Shown: one piece after another, positions 8,087 through 17,625 of the stretch
How the letters are laid out: every line of letters starts with the position of its first letter
Numbering within the stretch: position 1 is the stretch's first letter
DNA from: Acinetobacter chengduensis
GTDB lineage: Bacteria > Pseudomonadota > Gammaproteobacteria > Pseudomonadales > Moraxellaceae
Direction: 5' to 3'
Length of the DNA stretch: 64,000 bases
NCBI RefSeq assembly: GCF_003664645.1
Contig: NZ_RCHC01000005.1
Coordinates: forward strand, 1 to 64,000
Program-made: the position numbers and the translations under genes
The notes under the pieces: model-generated
The model's input: the letters and a program-made list of their open reading frames with translations, nothing else
What the model was told of the DNA's origin: nothing
Database searches by the model: none

Positions 8087-9712
8087 TTAGATACCAGGTT
8101 TCCAACCATTTACAATTGGGTAGCGACGTTCACGGCTAAATGCACGTGAGCTAATGCGCGGGCCAATTGCACCCTGACGGCGTTTGTATTCATTGAAATC
8201 CACTAGGCGGATAATTTTTGCAACGACTTCAGCATCAAAGCCTTTGGCAATAATGTCATCTTGGCTCATGTCTTCTTCAATATATGCATACAAAATTGCA
8301 TCGAGGACATCGTAAGCAGGTAAAGAGTCTTGATCTTTTTGATCTGGACGCAATTCAGCTGAAGGTGGACGAGTAATGACACGTTCAGGAATAACAGGTG
8401 ATTCTGCAATGCTATTACGGTATTTTGCCAATTCAAACACAATGGTTTTATAAACGTCTTTTAATACCGCAAAGCCGCCAACCATATCGCCGTAAAGCGT
8501 GCAATAACCCACTGATAATTCAGACTTGTTACCTGTAGATAGAACCAAGTTACCAAATTTGTTTGAAAGCGCCATCAATAGCGTACCGCGTGAACGTGCT
8601 TGCAAGTTTTCTTCGGTTGCATCTGCTGGTGCATTGCCAAAGAAAGGGTATAGCGTTTGCATGAAGCTGTTCACTATTGGGTTGATTTCGGCAATACCAA
8701 ATGTCACACCCATATTTTTAGCTTGCTCAGCCGCATCTTCCACACTGATTTGTGCAGTATAGGTATATGGCATCATCACCGCTTGAACTTTGTCTGCACC
8801 AATGGCATCAGCAGCAATTGCTAAAGTTAAAGCAGAGTCAATACCGCCAGATAAGCCAAGAATTACACCTTTAAAACCAGAGCGTTGTACATAGTCACGT
8901 GTTGCAAGTACAAGGCTTTGGTAAATTTCAGCCATGGTTTCAAGTACAGGAGTAATTGAACCTGCTTTAAAGGTTTTGTGTGTGCCATCGTATTCAGCAA
9001 CATACAACTCTTCTTTAAAGCTTGGTGCTTGTAACGCAACTTGACCATCTTTGTTTATCACAAAGCTAGTACCGTCAAACACTAAGTCGTCTTGACCACC
9101 CACTTGGTTACAGTACACCAAGTTAACGTGCAATTGTTTTGCCAATGCACCCATGGTTTCAATACGATGCTGTGGTTTACCCACTTCATACGGTGAGGCA
9201 TTTAAAACCAGTACAGTTTCTACATTCAGCTGAGCCAGCTGTTGTACTGTTGGTAAAGACCACACATCTTCACAAATTAACAGACCAAATTTATGGCCAA
9301 GGTATTCAAACACAAGGTGTTGATGTCCTTCGCTAAAATAACGTTTTTCATCAAACACGCTATAGTTTGGTAAATTTTGCTTGTTGTATACACCCAAAAC
9401 TTGACCGTCTTTCATCACGGCAGCTGAGTTGTAACGGTGGCCATCTTCAGTCGTGTTGACGAAGCCAAAAACCAAAACGATATCTTTAATTTCTGCTAAT
9501 TGATCAAAAGCGAGTTTAGTGCGTTTATTTAAGCTAGGACGTAGCAATAAATCTTCAGCAGGATAACCTAGCGTTGAAAGTTCTGGGAAAACAATAATAT
9601 CGGCATCTTGTTTTTTAGCTTCATTTGCTTGCTCAAGCATTTTTGCAGTATTAGCTTCTATATTTCCAATATGTGGAGAGAATTGAGCGAGTGCAATTTT
9701 AAAACTATTCAT
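8087..9712 (-). CDS. nadE: Glutamine-dependent NAD+ synthetase
   Basis: A 541-residue two-domain enzyme that amidates nicotinic acid adenine dinucleotide to NAD+, the last step of NAD synthesis, in the cytoplasm. The N-terminal nitrilase-type glutaminase domain shows the catalytic triad Glu44 (FPELS), Lys111 (NKQN) and Cys147 (LICEDVW). The C-terminal ATP-dependent synthetase domain begins near residue 265 and carries the pyrophosphatase loop SGGIDS (288-293) and the GNKSELSVGYCT motif. The length matches the shorter bacterial glutamine-dependent class. Start at the ATG at 9712; single gene with its own terminator. Confidence 0.97.
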   Translation of the reverse strand: MNSFKIALAQFSPHIGNIEANTAKMLEQANEAKKQDADIIVFPELSTLGYPAEDLLLRPSLNKRTKLAFDQLAEIKDIVLVFGFVNTTEDGHRYNSAAVMKDGQVLGVYNKQNLPNYSVFDEKRYFSEGHQHLVFEYLGHKFGLLICEDVWSLPTVQQLAQLNVETVLVLNASPYEVGKPQHRIETMGALAKQLHVNLVYCNQVGGQDDLVFDGTSFVINKDGQVALQAPSFKEELYVAEYDGTHKTFKAGSITPVLETMAEIYQSLVLATRDYVQRSGFKGVILGLSGGIDSALTLAIAADAIGADKVQAVMMPYTYTAQISVEDAAEQAKNMGVTFGIAEINPIVNSFMQTLYPFFGNAPADATEENLQARSRGTLLMALSNKFGNLVLSTGNKSELSVGYCTLYGDMVGGFAVLKDVYKTIVFELAKYRNSIAESPVIPERVITRPPSAELRPDQKDQDSLPAYDVLDAILYAYIEEDMSQDDIIAKGFDAEVVAKIIRLVDFNEYKRRQGAIGPRISSRAFSRERRYPIVNGWKPGI

Positions 9713-10086
9713 TCCAACTAAATCCTATTCCTATAGGTGAATACACTTAAATTACTGATATTTTTATTATAATAATCCAGTGGAGTGTATTTGCGGATTA
9801 ATAAACAACGAACTTAAATGCGAAAATTGACATATAAAATATGTGCGCGAAAAATTACAGGCACCGCATAAATTAAGCCCTAGCTATTTTAGCTGAATTT
9901 AACATAGATACTAGGCTTATTTATATCATTTCAAGTTCAAAGCGCTGAGCTTGTCTTATAAATGTTATTTTTTGTGCGATTTAAGCAAGGTTTTTTGCTC
10001 AATATAAAAATAATTCACATAGATTAATTGGGGTTTAATATCATAGATTTTTTAAATAACTTTATATTTCATTATTATAAATAAAA
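9713..10086. other. Non-coding AT-rich gap upstream of nadE
   Basis: A 374-base stretch between two minus-strand genes. I see no convincing ORF, RNA gene or strong terminator. It must hold the nadE promoter and the 3' end of the next unit. Confidence 0.5.
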
Positions 10087-10596
10087 CTAATGTTCAAAAT
10101 TTATTGAATTAGGCTGAAGAATGATATTTGGAATTTTATTTAAAAAAATATCTCGGGCAATATCACCTTGTTGCTCAATATTGTAGCAATCAAAAGTTTT
10201 GTTGGGTTTTAAGCGATAGGCATAAGGATTATATTTTTTGCCAGAAAGAAAATAAGCCGTCTGTAATAGCGCACCGCGGAGCAAAACATTGGTACCTTGC
10301 TGGTACTGATAAATATGGGTCATCTCGTGGATAAACAGTGCTTGGTAGGCCAAGCTGGTTTGGCTGTAGTCTGCCTTGTAATGTCGATTGTGTGCGTGAA
10401 TATCACCATAAGGTGCCATCACCACCCAAGGGCTTTGCCACGGTACAAACAAATGATTCATGATTCGGACTTTGCTGTAATCAATTAAATTACCAAAAAT
10501 AGGCTCACACAGTTGGATCTCAGCTGGCGTTAGTTGTCGGCACTTAAATTGATCAAGTTTTAAAAAGGGAATCAATACAGACAATAAAGGCAACAT
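10087..10596 (-). CDS. HExxH-motif protein, possible zinc metallopeptidase-like
   Basis: A protein of about 169 residues with HEMTHIYQYQ near residues 90-99, the HExxH zinc-binding motif. The sequence around it (PYGDIHAHNRHYKADYS before, QQGTNV after) resembles small proteins often annotated as Vgr-related or DUF4157-like; that resemblance is from memory. The N-terminus is hydrophobic (MLPLLSVLIPFL), so a signal anchor is possible. I took the ATG at 10596; the frame also allows a TTG at 10602. No clear ribosome site at either. No type VI secretion gene lies nearby, so the Vgr name should not be taken as function. Substrate unknown. Confidence 0.65.
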   Translation of the reverse strand: MLPLLSVLIPFLKLDQFKCRQLTPAEIQLCEPIFGNLIDYSKVRIMNHLFVPWQSPWVVMAPYGDIHAHNRHYKADYSQTSLAYQALFIHEMTHIYQYQQGTNVLLRGALLQTAYFLSGKKYNPYAYRLKPNKTFDCYNIEQQGDIARDIFLNKIPNIILQPNSINFEH

Positions 10597-10729
10597 AAGC
10601 AAGTCGATTCATAAACTGTAGATATTAATAGCAGTCTGTCGTGCGGTTTTTCAAGTACTAGCCGTTGACGGTTTCATCTATGGAACATGAAAGTTACAAT
10701 AGTTTGGTCTCACTCAGGTTTTAACTATT

Positions 10730-12232
10730 ATGAAAAAACGTATTCACACGCTCATTACTGCTATGAGTGAGCACATGTATGAGCGTGAACATATTATTGC
10801 ATTGAGTTTGGTGGCTGGGGTAGCAGGTTTAAATACCTTCTTATATGGCCCACCGGGGACCGCCAAAAGTTTAATTTCGCGCCGTGTATCGAGTGCATTT
10901 GAAATTACAGAATATTTTGAATACTTAATGAATCGCTTTAGTACACCTGAAGAAATTTTTGGCCCAGTATCGATTAAGGCCTTAAAAGAAGATCAGTACA
11001 TTCGTAAAACTGAGCACTATTTGCCACGTGCTGAATTTGCATTTTTAGATGAAATTTGGAAAGCCAGTCCCGCGATTTTAAATACTTTACTCACTTTAGT
11101 GAATGAACATAGTTTTAAAAATGGCGACATGATTCAGCATGTGCCCCTAAAGGTGCTGATGAGCGCTTCCAATGAAATTCCAGAAAGCGATCAGGGACTT
11201 GATGCACTCTATGATCGTTTTATTTTGCGCTTGGTGGTGCCTCCTATTCAGCAGGTCAATCATTTTCATGCCTTGCTACAAGCCAAGCCTGCCATGGCAA
11301 AATCTGAAGTGGATAGTGCGCTCAAGATTAAAAAACATGAGCTTGATGAATGGCGTATACAGATTTATGCAGTGCAATTGCCTGATGCTGTTTTAGCGGT
11401 ATTTGATGAAATTAAACAGCGCTTAGCACTGAATTTGGATGAGCTGAATATTTATGTGTCCGATCGACGTTGGCAACGTGTGGCATATTTACTCAAAGCA
11501 GTGGCTTTTTTAGATCAGCGCAGTCAAGTTGCGCTCAATGATGTGTTTATATTGCAACATTGCCTATGGACGCAACCTGAAGAAGTAGAGCTGATTGGGC
11601 AAATTGTCGAAGAGTCTATTTTAGAAGTAGGACTTAAACATGGGTCAATGCTCGATCAATTGATTGTGGAAAAAGAACAATTAGAACAAGATATTTTAAA
11701 TGCGTATTACTACACCGACGATGTATATGAAAGCTACCTGATTGTGGATACAGAGTATTTACGTGTCACGATGAATTTGGATGAGCACTATAAAGATCGT
11801 ACCTTGTATTTGGCGCTGGATAAGATGGGCACCAACAAGGATTTTTTTGCCGTGGATGCTACAGGTGAAGAGGTGCGTGGCATTGTGTGTAACTATAATG
11901 GGACTCGCCGTTGTACCTTAAAGGGGGGCTACTATGGTTTAGAAGAAGTAGTTACACCTTATATTAAATATCCAAAAGGAAGTGTCCGTAGCAAGGTTAA
12001 TGAAGCACAAGTGACACAGCTGAGTTCGCAGATTGAGCAAATGAAACTCAAGTTGCAACAGGATGCTGTACAGCAAACCCAGTTCTTTGTGCAGGAGCAA
12101 CAGGCCTTGCAGTCATTATTTGTGTTGGCAGCGCAGGCAGAAAAATTGGCTGAAGCGATGCAAGCAAGAGAAGCGCTGTATCAACTTCAGCAAAAAGATT
12201 GTGTGCGTTTGGAGCAACTATGCCAGCGCTAA
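10730..12232 (+). CDS. ravA: RavA, MoxR-family AAA+ ATPase
   Basis: A 500-residue AAA+ ATPase. Walker A is GPPGTAKS (40-47), Walker B FAFLDE (103-108), sensor 1 SASNEIP (145-151) and the arginine-finger segment LYDRF (160-164). The C-terminal third contains the beta-rich region expected for the LARA domain, then a helical Gln-rich tail. In E. coli RavA forms hexamers, works with the VWA protein ViaA, and has been linked to the lysine decarboxylase LdcI, the stringent response and respiratory complexes. Those links are family knowledge; nothing here shows the partner. The next gene overlaps its end by 13 bases, indicating translational coupling. Confidence 0.93.
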   Translation: MKKRIHTLITAMSEHMYEREHIIALSLVAGVAGLNTFLYGPPGTAKSLISRRVSSAFEITEYFEYLMNRFSTPEEIFGPVSIKALKEDQYIRKTEHYLPRAEFAFLDEIWKASPAILNTLLTLVNEHSFKNGDMIQHVPLKVLMSASNEIPESDQGLDALYDRFILRLVVPPIQQVNHFHALLQAKPAMAKSEVDSALKIKKHELDEWRIQIYAVQLPDAVLAVFDEIKQRLALNLDELNIYVSDRRWQRVAYLLKAVAFLDQRSQVALNDVFILQHCLWTQPEEVELIGQIVEESILEVGLKHGSMLDQLIVEKEQLEQDILNAYYYTDDVYESYLIVDTEYLRVTMNLDEHYKDRTLYLALDKMGTNKDFFAVDATGEEVRGIVCNYNGTRRCTLKGGYYGLEEVVTPYIKYPKGSVRSKVNEAQVTQLSSQIEQMKLKLQQDAVQQTQFFVQEQQALQSLFVLAAQAEKLAEAMQAREALYQLQQKDCVRLEQLCQR

Positions 12233-13689
12233 AAACAGCATCTGTACGGCAAACGTATGCTTCGATTCAGCGTTTAACCGATCAGTTATATAGCGAACTG
12301 GGACAGTCGAGTTTTAAGCATTGGTTGGATGACCGCAAAGTTGCAAAAAAGTTAGATGAGCGGGTGCATGAATGGGCTTATCAAGCCAAAAATAATTTAG
12401 ATACACAACATCCTTATCTGGCTGAGGTAGATCAGCTAGAGTTTTGGCTCGCACAGTCTGATGTTAACGTCACACAATTACAGCAAATGCAACAACAGTA
12501 TCAGATCATGCTTGAGCGATTGGCAAGTTCTCAACTTTTGGACACTTGGCATTATGTAGACGGACAACTGAATGACACCAGCGTGCAGTTATATTTTCAA
12601 ATGTTGAAGGATAAGTGGCAACGTAAACTTACAGAGGCAATTGCTCACTGGGAATTTGAACAATTAGCGCTAATGCGTGACGCATTTTTACAAGATATTC
12701 AGGACTTTCTACTGTCCTTGCAAAAAATGTCGAAACATCAAGATAGTTTAGGCACAGACACTGGGATTTTTATTGATTATTCCAGAGGGAAATTAACTCC
12801 AGAAGCTGTCGAAAAATTTGAACAATGGAGTGAATACTTGGCCAGCGATGTTGCCTTGCAACGGCTGTGTAAGTTAATTGGTTCGGCACAGCCCGCTCAT
12901 TCTGCGCGTAAGCGTGTTGCGGTGCAGTGGCAAAGCCAGCCGGATAGTGCTGTGATACAGCAGGCATCGGATGAAATTGCAGGCATACAATTAGGACGAG
13001 AACTGACTTGGGCGCTCCCGAATGAATTGGCTTTGTTGGCCGATCCAGATTTACAGATTTTATTTGATTTAAAGTATCTAGAAGCCAATATCAGCAGTTT
13101 TCACTTACAAGGCCAGCAAGCTAGTCGTCTTTTGGATGATGCAAAACCCAAGAAAAAACCCATGGCTAAAAAAGGGCCAATGATCGTCTGCTTAGACACC
13201 AGCGGGTCTATGCACGGTCAACCTGAGTTGATTTCTAAGGCGATGTGTTTGTATTTATCTATGCAAGCGCTACGCGAAAAGCGCCCGATGTATTTAATTA
13301 ATTTCTCAACCAATCTGACTGCAATTGAGTTGAAAAAAGGACAAGCCATAGATGATGTACTTGAGTTTTTGAGTCAATCTTTTCATGGTGGCACCGACAT
13401 TATTCCAGCCATGCAACATGCAGTAGATATGCTTACACAGCCTAGCTTTCGTCAGGCAGATATTGTGGTGATTTCAGACTTTATTATGGGGCAATTGGGA
13501 ACTGAGCTTATGCAAAGCATTGAGCAACACAAACAACAAGGTACAGGCTTTTACGCCGTAGCGATTGGTAACTTTAGATTTGACCATTTAGATAAAGGCT
13601 TATTTGATCACCAATGGATATATCAGTCCGCAACGGGCAAGGTGTTGGAGTTGCTTGATCAGCCCTTAAGTAAAATGACTTCAAAATAG
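12220..13689 (+). CDS. viaA: ViaA, VWA-domain partner of RavA
   Basis: A 489-residue protein, close to E. coli ViaA in length. The N-terminal two thirds is helical; the C-terminal von Willebrand factor A domain starts near residue 318 with the MIDAS motif DTSGSMHG (Asp at about 326) and a later metal-binding segment FHGGTD. The frame is open further upstream, but the ATG at 12220 has GGAG five bases before it and overlaps ravA by 13 bases, so it is the better start. Its role is to bind and stimulate RavA; in E. coli the pair associates with membranes and respiratory enzymes. No clear terminator follows. Confidence 0.92.
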   Translation: MPALKTASVRQTYASIQRLTDQLYSELGQSSFKHWLDDRKVAKKLDERVHEWAYQAKNNLDTQHPYLAEVDQLEFWLAQSDVNVTQLQQMQQQYQIMLERLASSQLLDTWHYVDGQLNDTSVQLYFQMLKDKWQRKLTEAIAHWEFEQLALMRDAFLQDIQDFLLSLQKMSKHQDSLGTDTGIFIDYSRGKLTPEAVEKFEQWSEYLASDVALQRLCKLIGSAQPAHSARKRVAVQWQSQPDSAVIQQASDEIAGIQLGRELTWALPNELALLADPDLQILFDLKYLEANISSFHLQGQQASRLLDDAKPKKKPMAKKGPMIVCLDTSGSMHGQPELISKAMCLYLSMQALREKRPMYLINFSTNLTAIELKKGQAIDDVLEFLSQSFHGGTDIIPAMQHAVDMLTQPSFRQADIVVISDFIMGQLGTELMQSIEQHKQQGTGFYAVAIGNFRFDHLDKGLFDHQWIYQSATGKVLELLDQPLSKMTSK

Positions 13690-13906
13690 CGCGTGACCTG
13701 AACTGATAAGAAAATGGTTTTTAAAGAAAAATAATTCAAAAAATTGTTAGACATCTCTTTAGATAGGTAATAAATGCCAATCTAAAGACAATTTTTGCAA
13801 CTGGATTAGCCATCAAGTTGGCTTACTTTTTTGACATCAGTTGGTGTATTGCACACCACTTTTGATTATTTCGCAGATCGGATGCGAACAAAAAAGAGTA
13901 GCCATT

Positions 13907-14863
13907 ATGCAAATGATTATCCCAATTAAAAAAGCACTGTCTAAAGTATTCGCCACGCCAATATTTAATGAAAATGACCAATCAAGTGTCGTGCCAATTC
14001 GTCACATGAAGTTTGATTTCGAGCCTCAGAAAATTGATGAAAAATTTTATATGAATGCAGAATTAGCCAGTGCTTATTTTGCATCATTGTCCATCTTCTT
14101 AACCCGTGGTGAAGATTTGGTGATTGATACCGCACGCTTTCATCGTGACTTTATTCAAGACCCTGTATTAAAACAGCGGGTAACATCGCTCATTGGTCAA
14201 GAAGCCATTCATTCAAAAATGCATGAAGAGCTGAATGAAGCATATTTACTTCGTGGCTTACCTGTGACGATTTTCCGTAAATTGGAACACTACGTATTTG
14301 CTTACGGTTTTGAGCGTTTACCACAGCCTATGAAGTTGTCATTGATGGCGGCTATTGAACATTTTACCGCTGTTTTGGCGGAGTACATGATGAATCATGA
14401 AGAGCTATTCTTTCGCTCAAGTGATGAAAAGCAACGTGCCATTTGGATGTGGCACATGCTAGAAGAGTCAGAACATAAAGACATTGCCTTTGATGTATTT
14501 CAGGTTTTATCCAGCAACTATGCTTTACGTGTTGCAGGTTTTTTCCCAGCACTGATTACAATTTTGGGTTTAATTTCGGTGGGTGCGTTTTTTGTGCCGT
14601 TTTACCGTAAGCCATCAAATCTTATCAGCTTGAGTTATTGGAAAGATGTACCACGTAGTTTTCAGTTAATTTTTGGCCTAAAAGATGGCGTTTATGGTAG
14701 CAGTATTGGGCATATTTTTGATTATTTACGCCCGAGCTTCCACCCTAATGATCACGATACCTCAGTATTTTTAGAATATTACAAAGATCGTTTATTAAAC
14801 CCAGAAACTGGGGTGCTAACGCCGTATTTCACCAAAGAATTTACCCCTGCATTACGCGTGTAA
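13907..14863 (+). CDS. Predicted metal-dependent hydrolase, PF10118/COG3687-like
   Basis: A 318-residue protein. Three acidic/histidine clusters resemble a di-metal carboxylate site: GQEAIHSKMHEE, AAIEHFTAVLAEYM and EESEHKDIAFD. This pattern matches the predicted metal-dependent hydrolase family PF10118 as I recall it; the motif spacing looks more like a ferritin-like di-iron fold than a classic hydrolase. A hydrophobic segment (AGFFPALITILGLISVGAFFV) near residues 205-225 suggests membrane contact. The ATG at 13907 has AGAG 8 bases upstream; an upstream in-frame extension lacks one. It heads a three-gene operon with an SDR and a Baeyer-Villiger-type monooxygenase. Substrate unknown. Confidence 0.75.
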   Translation: MQMIIPIKKALSKVFATPIFNENDQSSVVPIRHMKFDFEPQKIDEKFYMNAELASAYFASLSIFLTRGEDLVIDTARFHRDFIQDPVLKQRVTSLIGQEAIHSKMHEELNEAYLLRGLPVTIFRKLEHYVFAYGFERLPQPMKLSLMAAIEHFTAVLAEYMMNHEELFFRSSDEKQRAIWMWHMLEESEHKDIAFDVFQVLSSNYALRVAGFFPALITILGLISVGAFFVPFYRKPSNLISLSYWKDVPRSFQLIFGLKDGVYGSSIGHIFDYLRPSFHPNDHDTSVFLEYYKDRLLNPETGVLTPYFTKEFTPALRV

Positions 14864-14889
14864 ACGGATATAAAGATAAGGACATATCG

Positions 14890-15735
14890 ATGGGATTATT
14901 CAGTCAAAAGAAAAAGCCAAGTTATCATGCCTATGCGGTGGTCACTGGTGCAGGAAGTGGAATCGGGCGTAGTTTTGCGCTTGAGCTGGCACAGCGTGGT
15001 GGCCAGATTGTTTGTGCAGATATTAATGTGCAAGCAGCACAAGAAACCGTAGATCAAATACGTGAGCGTACAGGGCAAAATGCTTATGCCATTCAGTGCG
15101 ATGTTGGCGATAAAGATGCAGTGCAGGCCTTAGCAACGCAAGCGGAGATTCTACTTGGACATCCTGTAAGTTTACTCATTAACAATGCGGGTGTGGGGTT
15201 GGGCGGGAGGTTTGAAGAAGTATCTTTAGACGATTGGCAGTGGTGTATGCATGTCAATTTGTGGGGTGTGATTCATGGTTGCCATTATTTTGTACCAAAG
15301 TTTAAGCAACAAGGTTTTGGTGCAATTATTAATGTCGCATCGGCTGCAGGTTACACGGCGGCGCCAGAAATGACTGCCTATAACGTCACCAAGTCGAGCG
15401 TGTTGGCACTGTCTGAAACCTTAGCTTCTGAGCTACGTGCTTCTAATATTCGCGTGAATGTACTTTGTCCCACCTTGGTTCCAACCAATATTATGAAAAA
15501 TGGCCGTTTACCTAGTCGTTATTCAGGTTTGGCAGACAAGTTGCTCATGCAACATGCATTTACCACCAGTGAAGCAGTGGTGGTAAAAACTTTAAATCAA
15601 CTGGATGCAGGCAAGCTGTATACCATTCCACAGCCCGACGCGAAATTATTTTGGTGGTTAAAGCGTGCTTCACCAAGTTTGTACGTCAAACTTTTGGCTT
15701 TGGGTTATCCCATTTTTAGTAATTTGACCAAATAA
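14890..15735 (+). CDS. Short-chain dehydrogenase/reductase
   Basis: A 281-residue classical SDR. The cofactor motif TGAGSGIG is at 19-26, Asp in CADINVQ near 39 favours NAD(H), NNAG follows strand 4, and the catalytic triad is Ser151 (VASAAG), Tyr164 and Lys168 (YNVTK). Such enzymes interconvert alcohols and ketones. A Lys-rich N-terminus (SQKKKPS) precedes the Rossmann fold. It begins 26 bases after the PF10118 gene with AGGA upstream, and is followed 16 bases later by the monooxygenase. The context suggests oxidation of a hydroxyl to a ketone that the monooxygenase then uses; that is inference. Confidence 0.88.
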   Translation: MGLFSQKKKPSYHAYAVVTGAGSGIGRSFALELAQRGGQIVCADINVQAAQETVDQIRERTGQNAYAIQCDVGDKDAVQALATQAEILLGHPVSLLINNAGVGLGGRFEEVSLDDWQWCMHVNLWGVIHGCHYFVPKFKQQGFGAIINVASAAGYTAAPEMTAYNVTKSSVLALSETLASELRASNIRVNVLCPTLVPTNIMKNGRLPSRYSGLADKLLMQHAFTTSEAVVVKTLNQLDAGKLYTIPQPDAKLFWWLKRASPSLYVKLLALGYPIFSNLTK

Positions 15736-15751
15736 AAGTGAATAAAAGAAT

Positions 15752-17332
15752 ATGGAAACACAACTAGAACTCAAAAAAGAGCCTCAAAAAAATGTTAATT
15801 CAGCTCACGCTGATGAGGCTATAGTGAATACAGCGACGAAAAGTAAAAGTACTAAGGTCACTAAAAATAATACAGCAAAAGCACTGCATACCTACGACAC
15901 GATTGTGATTGGCGCGGGAATTTCAGGCATTGCGGCTGCGCATAAAATGCAACAAGCAGGCTATGACAATTATATCGTACTGGAAAAAGCAGAACGTGTG
16001 GGTGGTACTTGGCGAGATAATAACTATCCAGGCTGTGGCTGTGATGTGCCATCTGCGCTGTATTCGTTTTCATTTGCGCCCAGCCATCAATGGAGCCACT
16101 TGTTTGCCAAGCAACCTGAAATTTTAAGCTACTTAGAAGGTGTTGTAGAGCAGTTTAATTTAAAAGATAAAATTCAGTTTAAGCATGAACTACTGAGTGC
16201 CAAATGGGATGCTCAACAGCAGGTGTGGAATTTAGAAACCTCTCAAGGAGCATATCAAGCGAAAACAGTGATTTTTAGTACAGGCCCCATTACAGAACCA
16301 TCTTTGCCAAAAATTAAGGGCATAGAAAGCTTTAAGGGGGAAATGTTTCATTCAGCACGCTGGAACCATGATTATGACCTAAAAGGTAAGCGGATTGCCG
16401 TAATTGGTACAGGGGCTTCAGCTATACAATTCATTCCGCAAGTACAGCCTTTGGCAAAAGAATTGGTGGTGTTTCAGCGTACAGCGCCTTGGGTTTTACC
16501 AAAAGCAGATATGCCACTGGGCAATACAGCCAAAGCTTTGGTGGAGCGATTCCCAGCCATTCAGCAACTCTGGCGGGGTAGTGTTGCTCAGATTTTAAAT
16601 GGCATCAATTTTGGCTTACGTCATCCAAACTTTTTGGAACCCGCTAACTATTTAAGTCGCCAGTTATTAAAGCTACAAATTAAAGATGACACGCTCAGAG
16701 AGGCCGTAACACCGAATTTCTCGATTGGTTGTAAGCGACTTTTATTTGCCAATAATTACTATCCTGCATTACAACAAGACAATGTCACGCTCGTGCCACA
16801 AGGTTTGGTTGAAATAGATGGAAATACTGTGATTGCAGCCAATGGAGAGCGTTTTGAGGTAGATGTGATCTTGCTGGGTACAGGCTTTGAGGTTGCGCAT
16901 CCACCGATTGGCCAGCGAGTATGGGATACTGACGGTGTACGATTGTCAGACCGCTGGAAAGACAGTTCTCCTGAGGCGTATTTGGGCGCGAGTATTGAAA
17001 AAGTACCGAATGCTTTCTTGGTGTTAGGGCCAAATATTTTGGTTTATGACTCATTTATTGGCATTGCTGAAGCGCAAATTCAATACATTGTGGATGGTTT
17101 GCTTCAAATGAAACAGCAGGGCTTAAAACAAATTTCGATTAAGCCAGAAGTACTGCGTTATCATAATGTGAAATTGCAAGCCAATCTGCATAAAACTGTA
17201 TTTAATGCAGGCGGTTGCTCAAGCTATTATTTAGATCAAAATGGCCGAAACTTTGCAGCATGGCCTTGGTCATTAACCGAATTAAAATCGCGACTACAGA
17301 AGCTCGATTTATCGCGTTATGATGTGGCTTAA
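15752..17332 (+). CDS. Flavin-containing monooxygenase, Baeyer-Villiger type
   Basis: A 526-residue FAD/NADPH monooxygenase. FAD motif GAGISG is at 54-59, an NADPH-binding GTGASA segment lies near residue 220, and between them sits FKGEMFHSARW, matching the FxGxxxHxxxW fingerprint of type I Baeyer-Villiger monooxygenases. These insert oxygen next to a ketone to make an ester or lactone. The first 45 residues are a Lys/Thr-rich low-complexity extension before the Rossmann fold, longer than usual. It is the third gene of the operon with the PF10118 protein and SDR, and is followed by a strong terminator. Confidence 0.88.
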   Translation: METQLELKKEPQKNVNSAHADEAIVNTATKSKSTKVTKNNTAKALHTYDTIVIGAGISGIAAAHKMQQAGYDNYIVLEKAERVGGTWRDNNYPGCGCDVPSALYSFSFAPSHQWSHLFAKQPEILSYLEGVVEQFNLKDKIQFKHELLSAKWDAQQQVWNLETSQGAYQAKTVIFSTGPITEPSLPKIKGIESFKGEMFHSARWNHDYDLKGKRIAVIGTGASAIQFIPQVQPLAKELVVFQRTAPWVLPKADMPLGNTAKALVERFPAIQQLWRGSVAQILNGINFGLRHPNFLEPANYLSRQLLKLQIKDDTLREAVTPNFSIGCKRLLFANNYYPALQQDNVTLVPQGLVEIDGNTVIAANGERFEVDVILLGTGFEVAHPPIGQRVWDTDGVRLSDRWKDSSPEAYLGASIEKVPNAFLVLGPNILVYDSFIGIAEAQIQYIVDGLLQMKQQGLKQISIKPEVLRYHNVKLQANLHKTVFNAGGCSSYYLDQNGRNFAAWPWSLTELKSRLQKLDLSRYDVA

Positions 17333-17353
17333 GGCTAAAAAATACATAGCATT

Positions 17354-17381
17354 AAAAACCTGAGTTGATCTCAGGTTTTTT
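17354..17381 (+). terminator. Terminator of the monooxygenase operon
   Basis: Stem AAAAACCTGAG/CTCAGGTTTTT (17354-17364 with 17370-17380), loop TTGAT, T-run. Confidence 0.85.
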
Positions 17382-17576
17382 CATTTATAGCTTAAATAAA
17401 TGCTTCGATAAGGCTAAGCTACTTTAAGACTAAAAGTGATTAAATGCTCGCCTTAGCGGGGCACTATAATTGTGCTGAAAAAAATGTAGATTTATATAGT
17501 TGAGTTTATACGCGAATATAGGTGTTTAATTCGAATGATTTAAATATCAAACTATAGTTTTAAATGTTCAGATATA

Positions 17577-17604
17577 AAAAAAACCGCCACAAGGGCGGTT
17601 TTTT
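17577..17604 (-). terminator. Terminator of gltA
   Basis: CCGCC/GGCGG stem (17584-17588 with 17594-17598) flanked by eight A and six T, ending 22 bases before the gltA stop on the minus strand. Confidence 0.8.
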
Positions 17605-17625
17605 AAATCGAATAATTCTTGAGAA

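Noticed and set aside
7899-8105. Minus-strand open frame of 68 codons
   Set aside because: It runs across two clear terminators and into the 3' end of nadE, without a ribosome site or recognisable product.
10087-10596. Type VI secretion (VgrG) assignment for the HExxH protein
   Set aside because: The only hint is a commonly transferred annotation name; no VgrG domains or type VI genes are present.
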